A stretch of 48,424 bases of DNA from Pilatotrama ljubarskyi (lineage: Eukaryota > Basidiomycota > Agaricomycetes > Polyporales > Polyporaceae). The position numbers were made by a program, and so were the translations under genes. The stretch is taken from assembly GCA_022385805.1 (NCBI GenBank), contig MU277716.1, forward strand, positions 207,548-255,971. The letters are read 5' to 3'. Below, piece after piece: positions 32,432-41,961 of the stretch. Each line of letters starts with the position of its first letter. The stretch's first letter is position 1. Below the pieces are notes generated by a model, which was given only the letters and a program-made list of their open reading frames with translations, searched no databases and had not been told where the DNA came from.

Positions 32432-35400
32432 CCAACCCAAAACTCTCACTTTGGCAGGATTCTCCATTGCTCCGTGTGCACTGCGAGGTGCGACGAACAG
32501 GAATATGCTCTCACCATTGTCGTTAATGGGGTCTTGAGGTCGGCTTGAGGTGCGTCGGCTTGAGGATGGGAGGACGGGCGACCGCCAGAACAAGCTTTCC
32601 TTTGCCCTTCCCGTTTTGAGTCTCCGATACAAACACTGGCACACTGTCTCGGACTCCGATCGAACCTCACACGAGGCGCGTCAACAAGCGCTCGCTTAAC
32701 CTCTCCGACTCGAATGGCCATGCTCTCTCGTTCATACTTTATGTTTATTGAAGAGCTCGATGCATTGACCGTGCTTGCGATTTACTGATGGCAACTTGTA
32801 GGATGCTCGTGCCGAAAGTCGAGCATGCCGCGCTCTCATGTCAGGATTGACGGTAGGTTTTGAGGTTGTCGCAAAGGTGCTTCGCCTGGAATGATGCAGC
32901 TGCGCTCCTGCGCATCCTGCTTCAGCGGTAAGGGCCGTACGGCTTACTGAATGTTCCTTCAAAGCTGTTCTTAAAGTTCTGGGGTGTCTCGCTTTCTGGT
33001 TCTCAGTACCTCTCTGGGCTCTCGAACCTCTATATTGTGTTTCTCCTTCGTCATGCCGACTCTAGCTGACGTCTTGGTGGCGACACGTCGGCCTCTCTAC
33101 CACCCGAAGTCGTCTCGTCAATGTTCTATATGTTACTGAACCATAATTTCACAGGAATGCAGCCTGCACGACCTCCGCGCGTACGTACCATGGAGCACCG
33201 TGCACGGATGTACCTGCATTCACTGGGCCCAGTCTTCCTACAGCCCTGCGCTGTTTGCGCGCCAGGGACAGTTTCGACATCATCTGCCGGCTGCGCCCTA
33301 GCAGCTGACCGCAAATGCCCCAGCGGACTCAACGACTTCGTTTATGCCGGTGTACTTCAGGCCCGCGCCATGGTGGACGGTATCTGATGCCTGCGAACTA
33401 GCCTCAAGCTCTGATGCCGTATATCTTGTCCCGCACGCGCGATTGCATTCAGACGTGGTGGCGTCGCCATTCTGGGCCTCGAGCCGGAGGTCGTCGCTCG
33501 GCACAGCCGCACTGCGGCCGTCTCAAGGTGCATGCTTGCTTGATCGAGCATCCCCCCTGATCTCACTTGATGTACGCCCACACGCCTCATGCTAGTCCTG
33601 GCGCTCTCCTCCATTCAAATCGTGGCTCTGGCTAAACGGCGATACAGCGGTTCAGATACACTCTCCATGGCCTATATGTGACAAGACGGGCCCGATGAGA
33701 TCCTCTGCCAGCTTCTCCCGACTGCGTCGCAGGAATGGAGGTAGAGCGTCAGAACATCATGGACCCTTCATACGGCTTTCTAGTGTCCGGGTCGCAATTC
33801 TATCGGAACGCGACACCGGTCCTGTACCTCGGGGAAAAGACTACGGGCTGCCGAGGTCCATCACCAAGTTCGCAATACACTCATGGAACCATCCACCCGC
33901 GCTTCTTCGAACGTGCAATTGTGCCTTTGTGCCATCTTCTGTAGGCGCGTTCAGACAATAGGCATGGATCCGAGTCGTCCCTCTGTTTATTTCGCTCCGG
34001 CATGGGAGAATCACGCATGAGGCTCGATATTATGTCGTGTACAATACGAGCCAATGCTAAGGTAACTATCTGTAACTATCCAATCCAGTACCCGTCGTGC
34101 CGTCTACTGAGACGAGGCCGGGTAGGATTGTGAGCAACGACCCGAGCAGGCATTGAGGCCTATAGTAGACGTGCACTAAGAGCGATCAGTGCTGTAACAC
34201 GTCCCACAGGCATATCGTTATATGGCAGTGAGCACGCCCGAACCCAGCGACGAGTTATGCCGCCGAACATAATCCCATCCTGAAAGAAACGCCAGCAGCA
34301 CCCGCTGTGGCACGACTTCGGTGCCACAACGGCGCTGGGCGCACGGCGCGACATGCGCGCAACACCGCTCCCACTCCACCCGGTCGATTCGCCCGTACCA
34401 ATCCTTGCGGCCGCCACCACCCAGCAAGCGATGCGAACCCAACTGGGAACGCTTTCGCGAGGCATGGGTACGTGGTGCCCAAGGAAGGCACGGGGTGCAC
34501 CCGCAGTAGTGTGGTTGCAGACACGCGCCGTCGCAAAGAAGAAAGTCGGACGTTGCCGACGACAGTAAGAAGGCGCAGCGACGCGTAATGGCCGACAGAC
34601 GAACGGAGCGCTCACCTCGCGCCTCTGCATGGCATGGGCGTCGTGCACACGCACGCGCTCCTGAAGCGGGTGAGCGGAGTGAGTGGCACTAGGGAATGGT
34701 AGGAGGGGGAAAAGGTATTGCATATCGAGGCGAAGGTGCGTCGGGCTTTTATACCTTTGCGACCGGGCGGCTCCCCACTTGGACGCGCTTCTCAAAGATC
34801 CAGATGATAAGAGCAGACTAGCCTCGATATGTCGAAAGCATTCCAGAGGCTGCTGCCAGCGCGATTGCGTCGCCACGCCCAGAGGTTCGCGCGCCGCCGG
34901 ATGCGCAATGCTTGCACGCCAGATGCGGAATACTTGTGAGATTGCAGTACCTGAGACGCCCAGTTTATGTTCTGCTGCGGTGCACGAACTCCGAAGACGT
35001 TCAGGCTTATCTTCGCGTGTGAGGTATGTCAAGGAGATACGCCTGAGCGTCGGCGCGAGGCACCGTCGGACGCAACCCAGCTGGAGTTACAAGCGATGCC
35101 GTTCAATGCTCAGAAAGGCGGAAGGTAGCGCCAGGATCACGTTCCATGATGCAAGCGGGAGAGGGCGAATGTAGGGGTGCGCCATCCAAGACATACGGCG
35201 TCTCGGTCGCGCTCGCCGTGGCGCAACCCATGGAAGCGATGGATTCAGAGGTGTGGGTGAGCTTGACTACTCGGATTGTACCTGTTATTCAACCACCTCC
35301 TCTGGCAGGGACGCCGAGGAGATCGCTCTGAGACGACACAGCGTCTCTTCGGAGGGAGCTGTCATAACAATAGCACGAGTGCAAGAAGGAAGACATTCAT

Positions 35401-38400
35401 ACGAGTTGCGGGACTTGTAGAAGGGGGCCTGCGAAAGCGTGCTTGATGAGAAGCGACAGGGCCTCCAAGCGGCGGAGCAGCGGGATCTCCTCTACGGGGC
35501 GCGCTTACACAGCGCTCTTATGCCTGCCAGGAACGCCGGTGACTTGGTAGCAAATGACGGTGTCGAGCCCACACTTGACCTGCCTGCGACGCCCCGGGGC
35601 CAGGAACAGGATGAGAGAGAAGTTGACGGTTCTGACAGTGTAGTCGAATACAATGCCGGCTTGGTCACAAGTTTGCAAATATGGGAATCTCGTGCTCGAG
35701 CTCTAACAGTAACCCTAACCTATGGACAAGGTTTGCACTCAGCTGTCGCAGGGCTCCATCCCTCGTCATACGCCGAGCCGACCCATAAGACAGGGGCCAA
35801 TACTTACAGCGATGCGGATGTACTCATTGATATCTGACACCTTTATCCTCGACCACCGCGACCACGTCGACCAACAACAGCAATATGAGCACGAATAATG
35901 CGCAGACTGATGCGAGTAATAGCGGTGGCCAACACCGGAAGCTCAGGTCTGTGGACATCGGTCACATTCCGCAACTACATCCGAGGTGCTGACGTGGGCA
36001 CCGCAGAGGTACCGCAGAAGTCGTCGAAGGTACGCTCCTCCGCTTCCATGCATTTTCCCATTGGACCACTGCGAACCGTCTCCTCGCGTGTCGCCGGCGT
36101 GTCCGAGCTGTGTCACATTCGTCCTCAGAGACATGGCACCACACGCCATCGCGACACTATGGCGGACTGGCGAACGTTTTCTCGCGATACAGATCCACGT
36201 GTGACATCGTACTGATACTGACCGTGCCATGGCCCTTTGCAAGGACTCGGCCACACCATCACGGGGCGCATGATGAGCGCCGTCATTCCGAGCAAGAAGA
36301 CAGGCGAAACTAGCCCGGAGGTGCAGAAGGGACAGAAGGAAATAGAGCACGGCATGGCAAGGCTCATAGGCGGCCCCGGCGTAGACGGCACTGCGCGTGC
36401 CCAGGCCTCACCTTCCAGCAGCACAAATGCCACCGTAAGCGACATGCCTACTGTGTCGGCGCCGCTCGCACAGGAGGGGAACGCCCTGGGCCCGGTCAGC
36501 GGCATGCTGGCAGGGGTCAACGCAGGTCCCGAAACGGCCGTCGTAGAAGGGCCTTATCAGCCACAATACGCCTCATCAGGCGCGGGACCAGACAGCGCGC
36601 CCCCTCTCCAGCAAGGCTCGAATGACCGCGACTTCCAACACGGAGCTGCAGAGCGGCCGCACGAGCCTACGATAGTGCCTCAGCAGGGTGCGACGCCGGG
36701 GCCAGCGCCGGATCGTAACACGCTGTCCAGGGATCCCCAGCGGCTCGGTTGAACTGCTCAGATTGAGCGGGCGAGAACCCCCAGTTGGGACGGAGGTGAC
36801 GGCCGACTTCGCAGGGAAGGCTGTTACGGCCTCTTCCGCAGGTTCCGGCCGCTCGCTAGGGGAGGAGATACTGTTGAAGGATCCTGGCGTTGACGTCACG
36901 GCGAACGACATCGCGTATTGTATCGTATCTGGGGAATGTAATACCATCCGGCTCGACGGGATTTTCCATGACAGACAGGCTTCGCCGTGCCTAGACGGGC
37001 GCCGACTCGTGCTGTTACCCGAAGAGCTTGGGAAGACTTTCGGGACCGCGCCGGCGGGACCTCCGAGGTCTTCTACATATCTGACACCGCCGAGGCTAGC
37101 AGGTGGCCTGAAGAGCGTGAGGGTGCGATGTCATTCCCGATAGCGACCCTACGCACCCCCAACAGTAATTACTGCGCTGGTATTCTGGGCGAGCACAGCG
37201 TTCCGGCGATGCCATGTATGCACACCATGTATGTGCATCACACGGACGAGTGGGTCGGTACCAAAGTTAGTTCGGTGCACCCGTCACGGAGCACGGAAGA
37301 ACCGCCTTCGTTCGGCACAAGGGGCAAAGTGATCACCATTGTGGCGCAGAACTGGCCGGGCGTGCCTACTTCTCGTGTGGAAGCAAGCACCTCCGGCCAC
37401 CCAAACTACACGTGAGAACGCGGGATACGTATACTCACCTCATAATTCCGGCCAGTTCCGATTGGGGAGTCGATTCTTGTACCGACGGCTGTGCCGCTCC
37501 GCACACGCCTCCGCGTTATCCTATCCCATCCCAGGAAGATGCCGAGTTGTCCCTTGCCGATTGGACGCCATAAAGACCTGGAGAAGCGAGAGAACGACCT
37601 CCGATGCGGGGAAGCTGATTGGACCGCTATGTTCCAGCCTGTGCGAGTCGTACGTCAGCGCAGAATGGACAGGAATGGCTGCTGACCATAGCATAGCGAG
37701 CAAGAGGGCCTAATGGACGTATCTCTTCCCAGCGACATTCAAGCATGCTCTCATGAATAGTTCCGCTTACGCGTGCCAGTGGAGCGTCAAGCTGTATACC
37801 TACCTCATGTCGCCCGGGTTCGGCGTTGGATTTGCCTATCATGAACGGGTGCTGCTCGCGAAACGATTGCTGCATCAGTCGAAGTCTTCCATTGCATAGA
37901 TGGACGACGCACGGCGAGGGAAATATTCTCTAGACCGAACGGCCATATGTCCGGTATGCCCGAGCGCACGCTCATACGAACGGCAGAGCCAGTAGTGTGT
38001 GTCAAAGGGCACGTATCCCACTGCATGTCGGCCCATTGACAACCCGATAGAACACCTGACCATCAAAACAAGAGGATCAGCGAGGGCGCAGATGGACTCG
38101 GAGCACTGTATACTATCTACTAACGACTCGTGGACCATGTCCATTGGGCCGTACAGCGACGTACACGTAACTCACCTCCGCGAGCACTCCGAATGCCCAA
38201 TAGGCATCTATATGCCAAAGGTCGTGATGATGCTCTGCAATGATATGGGATATTGCACGCGAACCGGCCTTCTGCGCCGCTGTAACGCCTAAGGCAGTCC
38301 CCGACTCAGACGCGGGATCAAAAGGTTCGCCATTGAGTCGCTAGCGCTCCTGCAGGATTCCACGTTCGAAACCGTAGCAGCCGATACCGCTAGTGTTTGC

Positions 38401-38458
38401 GATGCATACAGAATAGCGCACGGTCTGGAGCTCATGGCTTGGTGGACAGTGGAGAACA
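32432..38458. other. Long gene-poor interval with a few coding-like fragments
   Basis: About 6 kb. The first part holds the eL8 promoter. On the minus strand a TATAAAA box at 34747-34753 lies 24 bp before an ATG (34723) opening MQYLFPLLPFPSATHSAHP and reaching a GTGAGC donor after 36 codons, but I could not extend it. On the plus strand, 35850-35945 encodes an Asn/Ser/Thr-rich stretch (TTSTNNSNMSTNNAQTDASN), and 36270-36752 is a 160-codon Pro/Gln/Ser-rich frame. None shows a known domain. Confidence 0.35.
36270..36752 (+). pseudogene. Low-complexity open frame, possible cytoplasmic-tail remnant
   Basis: Open frame of 160 codons from ATG 36270 (MMSAVIPSKKTGETSPEV) to the stop at 36752, rich in Pro, Gln, Ser, Gly and Ala. 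Together with the Asn/Ser/Thr-rich stretch 300 bp upstream it recalls agaricomycete single-pass membrane proteins, which have an S/T-rich outer stalk, one helix and a disordered tail. I see no intervening hydrophobic helix and no phase-consistent join, so if this is such a gene it is broken. Confidence 0.2.
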
Positions 38459-38547
38459 CACGGCATGTGCCGTGATCAGAGGAAGTCACGGCATAGATCT
38501 TCATGCGAGTGGGTCCTAGCCAACGTTGCACTCGCATGAAGATCTAT
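38459..38547. repeat. Cluster of inverted repeats (three hairpin-forming pairs)
   Basis: CACGGCA (38459-38465) pairs with TGCCGTG (38468-38474) with a 2-nt loop. The overlapping TGCCGTGA (38468-38475) can instead pair with TCACGGCA (38486-38493). Directly after it, a perfect 19-bp arm ATAGATCTTCATGCGAGTG (38493-38511) is repeated inverted at 38529-38547 across a 17-nt loop. It lies about 250 bp upstream of a tRNA gene. Function unknown. Confidence 0.85.
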
Positions 38548-38793
38548 AGGAGCTCCCCTGCTAGCAGTATGTGGCCCGCCGGATAGAGACAGGTGCAGAA
38601 GTTCTGGCGTCGCAGGAACTCCACATACCTGGACGAGTTCAGACCGGTGAACCTGAGAAGTTGCAAGACGGACATGACGAGGCTCACAAACCTTGAGCTT
38701 GAGCTGGAGGAGCTGTTCTCGCTGTCGTGGTGAAGGTGTTGAAACCTGTAGGATGCAGGTGCACTATGTACGGGCGCCGAAATGGTTTGTTAA

Positions 38794-38865
38794 TCCGATA
38801 TGGTGTAGTGGCTAACATTATCGCCTCTCACGCGATAGCCCGGGGTTCGATTCCCCGTGTCGGAA
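38794..38865 (+). tRNA. tRNA-Glu (anticodon CTC), copy 1
   Basis: 72 nt that fold as a cloverleaf: acceptor stem TCCGATA/TGTCGGA, anticodon stem ATCGC/GCGAT around CTCTCAC (anticodon CTC), and T arm CGGGG/CCCCG around TTCGATT. Intragenic A box (TGGTGTAGTGG) and B box (GGTTCGATTCC) are clear. No intron. Identical to the copy at 41643-41714. Confidence 0.97.
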
Positions 38866-38868
38866 TGC

Positions 38869-38873
38869 TTTTT
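38869..38873 (+). terminator. Pol III terminator, tRNA-Glu copy 1
   Basis: Run of five T directly downstream of the tRNA, the usual RNA polymerase III stop. Confidence 0.75.
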
Positions 38874-39033
38874 GCTGGTGCTTGCGTGGAGAGGGACAAT
38901 GTCGTCATAGTGTGGGGCTTCGCACCTGCAAGTCGTAGAGTAGAGTAGAGTATAATACGGACTGCCCGTTTCCGCGACGGGCAACTTCCTCACCTCACTT
39001 CACGACTACTCACTCGTCCTCCCATCATACATA

Positions 39034-39465
39034 ATGTCCTCCAGCACGACCAACCCGAGCCACGGCCAGAGCGCAGGTGCAGGTCTCGGCAACAAGATCA
39101 AGTGAGTCGCCTCCATTCTGACACGGCGTCGAGCATACACTCATCGCACGCGTACATCAGAGGTGCCTTCCAGACTGCCCAGGGTTCGTCCCGCGCTTCG
39201 TTCACGCGTTCGCTCTCTCGAAGAGACCTGCTCATGTCGACATACAGGACTCGGAGACAGCATCCGCGGAAACGCCATGGACTTTGTCGACTCCGCGACC
39301 GGCACTGGAGGCCGCCACACCGAGACCGACATCGGCCGCCAGAAGACCGAGCAGGGCATCAACCGCGTGGAGACCGGCAGCGCGGGGACTACCACCGGTA
39401 CCAGCACGACCCAGCCCACCACGACGAGCACTGCAGCCCCTCCTCTCCCGCCGCGCAGTACCTAA
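39034..39465 (+). CDS. Small conserved protein, 3 exons, 102 aa
   Basis: Exons: 39034-39101, 39161-39183 (23 nt), 39248-39465; 309 nt in frame. No named domain recognised. After a Ser/Thr/Gly-rich start the core is GLGNKIKGAFQTAQGLGDSI then DFVDSATGTGGRHTETDIGR, followed by a Thr/Pro-rich tail ending PPLPPRST. The Gly- and Lys-containing amphipathic core loosely recalls small stress proteins of the CsbD type, but no family assignment is warranted. I believe similar small proteins occur widely in agaricomycetes. No signal peptide or membrane segment. The gene ends about 90 bp before the target duplication of the downstream MITE. Confidence 0.75.
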
Positions 39466-39562
39466 ATGACGCTGTCGAATCGGAATGGGAATGAATCGCC
39501 GGATACTGTGTTGTAATACTAGATTGACGTCGGAGGTATGATCACCTCGTTCGAGCAAACAT

Positions 39563-40166
39563 TAGTGCGCGGGAAAATAGGCCGGGCTGATTAGCTGAGG
39601 GCTAATTAGCCGTTGTAATTTACGGTCAATGACATGTAGATCTCAGAGGACCCGAATCCGCCATGTCAAACAGGGTAAATCAGGCATACCTCATGCAGAG
39701 CTGAAGGCCAATGCATATGATGGAATTCAGCGGGATTCTGGCCCCTCTGCCAGTGATTGACCCCATTTGTCCTGCAGATCCGAGTCAACACTCCCCGCTG
39801 CCACGGCCGCTGGTCAAGTTTACCGTATAGCTCCCGATCGGTACCGGCGCCTCTGGTCAAAGTGCCAGCGCTGTTTAACTAGCACGCCCATGGGGTCGCA
39901 GCTCGCAAAGCCACAACGCACAGTACAGACGTGCGACCTTTTGAAACACACTGGATGAAGTCGCATTGGCCGTTTATAAGTTCTGACACCGTTTCGTGCC
40001 GTCATTTACGCCTTGAGCCCTGGTCTACATATTGTTCAGCGTCAATTAGCGCCCGTGTAATTTACCGTCTTTTACATGCGTTAATCCGGAGCCCATCCCA
40101 CCTGCCCTGCTTGACCGGTTAATCACCCCAGTAAAATAGGGCGAAGGTCTATTTTCCCGCGCACTA
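39563..40166. mobile_element. hAT-like MITE, intact, 604 bp, 18-bp perfect TIRs, 8-bp TSD
   Basis: The left end TAGTGCGCGGGAAAATAG (39563-39580) is a perfect inverted match of the right end (40149-40166). The element is flanked on both sides by the identical octamer GCAAACAT (39555-39562 and 40167-40174). An 8-bp target duplication and TAG-starting termini point to the hAT superfamily. There is no transposase, so it is non-autonomous. Sub-terminal direct repeats of GTAATTTACSG occur at 39615-39625 and 40057-40067, with a related GTTTACCGTA at 39818-39827; such motifs commonly serve as transposase binding sites. Perfect ends and TSD suggest a recent insertion. Confidence 0.92.
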
Positions 40167-40407
40167 GCAAACATGGCACATACACTATCGTTACCTACAT
40201 CGGTAGACGAGACTTGCTCTCGTCATCGGCAACGATTCTCGCAAGACGAAGGCGTGTAGTCGAGAGCATCCATCAGGAGCCATAGTCACAAACCTATAGT
40301 GCATACAGCAGGATCACAACTGGCGGTCAAGCCCACTACGTGACGTTTGAATCAGCGAGGTTTCAGCTTCAGCCGTATAGAGACTCACCATTACGGTACC
40401 AAGCACA

Positions 40408-41486
40408 TCACCCACCCGCGTTCGCACTACCACCCGCATGTCCATTCGCATGCGCCGCCGCACCTCCTCTCCTTCCCCTTCCTCTGCCCCTACCCCGTCC
40501 GCGCCCCGTAGCCGGCTTCGCCACTCCAACCTGCTCTACCACCATCCCATGAATCGGCTGCAGCTGTCCCTGCCCCTGGTGCGGCGACGGCGCCTGTACG
40601 TGCTGATGCGGCGGCGGCGGAGGCTGCGCATGCACATGCGAGTGCGACCGCGAAAGCGGGTGCGCGTGGGGGTGCGGATGAGCATGGGCGTGCGGCTGCA
40701 TATGCATGGGGGGAGGTGGCGGGGACGGCGGGCGCGCGTGCTGATGCGGGTGCGGGTGCGGGTGGGGAGCGGGCGGCGGGGGAGGCGGTGCGGACGGAGG
40801 GAGGTGCAGGGGGATCGTGACTTCCGGGGGGAGGCCGGTGGGGACGGGTACGGCGCGCGAGTAGTACTGGGGCGCGATGGGGTCTTGGGTGAGGTAGTGC
40901 AGTAGGGTGGGCTGCGCGGGGACGGCGATGTCGACCGCGTCTAGGAGCAGACTGCATGCATGTAAGACACGGAAACTTGCGACGTCAAGGCGTGTCGAGG
41001 GGAAGGGGACTTACTTGCACTCCTCTTGAAGCCGCTTGAGCTTCTCGTCCGCCCGCGCGAGCTTGCGCTCGTACTCTTCATGTGCCTATCCACGCCACAC
41101 GTTCAGAACTTCATTCAGACCAGTTCTGAGCGAACCGTACCGCGGTGACTGTCTCGTACTTCTCCCTCAACGCCAAGAACCTGCACGCTGTCAAACGCCG
41201 CGACGCACGTCCCCGACGAATACTACGCACTTGTCCTTGTACCGCGTTCCCCGATGTCCCGACGCCGCCACCTACATTCCCCACAGGCGGCATCAGCACT
41301 CTTCGGCGTCCCCACCGCATCAGAATGAGAGCGCGACAGCCGACGAACCTTCACGCCGCTCCCGGACGGCTGAGGATACGGCGCGGAGCTGCCCGCGCGT
41401 TCCTCGTATCCTGGGCCTCTGCCGCTGGAGTTGGTCCGTATGGGGCCCTCGGGTCGTGCTTGTCTGCTCATTGACAGCTGTTCCAT
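40408..41486 (-). CDS. INO80E-like coiled-coil protein with His/Pro and RG tail, 5 exons, 277 aa
   Basis: Exons: 41486-41349, 41271-41231, 41180-41141, 41085-41015, 40951-40408; 834 nt in frame. Residues 57-103 form a charged helix beginning YKDKFLALREKYE and continuing AAHEEYERKLARADEKLKRL to LLLDAV. As I recall it, this aligns without gaps to the N-terminal helix of the INO80 chromatin-remodeller subunit E, keeping the Tyr-Lys start, a central His-Glu and the Leu-Leu-Asp end. It is followed by PAQPTLLHYLTQDPIAPYYS, a long Pro/His-rich region with alternating HP dipeptides (about residues 143-200), and a C-terminal (GR)n motif resembling RGG RNA-binding tails. A nuclear chromatin role is inferred from the helix only. 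The repeated CAC/CCG codons create many misleading frames on the opposite strand. Confidence 0.75.
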
Positions 41487-41642
41487 GGGTTTCTGTGAGG
41501 GAATACAGAGTCTAAGACTAGCGGCAGTCTGGGAGGGAAAAGGGGATGGCAGACAGAGGACGAACAGTGTCAAGCATCGCGCTCTCGTCCAGGGACCAGC
41601 GAAACGCTCAACGTGTAGGCTTGTATGCGTGTGTATTATCAA

Positions 41643-41714
41643 TCCGATATGGTGTAGTGGCTAACATTATCGCCTCTCACGCGATAGCCCGGGGTTCGAT
41701 TCCCCGTGTCGGAA
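41643..41714 (+). tRNA. tRNA-Glu (anticodon CTC), copy 2
   Basis: Base-for-base the same 72-nt cloverleaf as the copy at 38794-38865, on the same strand 2.85 kb away, but with unrelated flanks. A and B boxes intact, no intron. It lies between the INO80E-like gene and the amidohydrolase 3' end. Confidence 0.97.
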
Positions 41715-41717
41715 GTC

Positions 41718-41722
41718 TTTTT
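41718..41722 (+). terminator. Pol III terminator, tRNA-Glu copy 2
   Basis: Run of five T three bases after the tRNA end. Confidence 0.75.
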
Positions 41723-41961
41723 AGTCTCTGGAAGAGATGGCGCACGAGTACAGTAGGTGCTACAGTATGATATTGTTGTGGCTTTGCTTCATGCATAGCG
41801 TCGAGTGTCATCACAACCCATGCCGCTGGGGCTCGGTCTGCGCCACGCCATACTAGCTGAAAATCTGCAACACCGCTACCTGAAAAATAGATACCCTCAA
41901 ATATGCACCCAGCATACAGTACATCCTGACGCATCCATACACGCGTGCCAACGCTCTCCGT

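Noticed and set aside
34160..35032. 290-codon minus-strand open frame
   Set aside because: Composition is Arg/Ser/Ala/Cys-rich like random GC-rich sequence, it reads through good splice donors, and no domain is seen.
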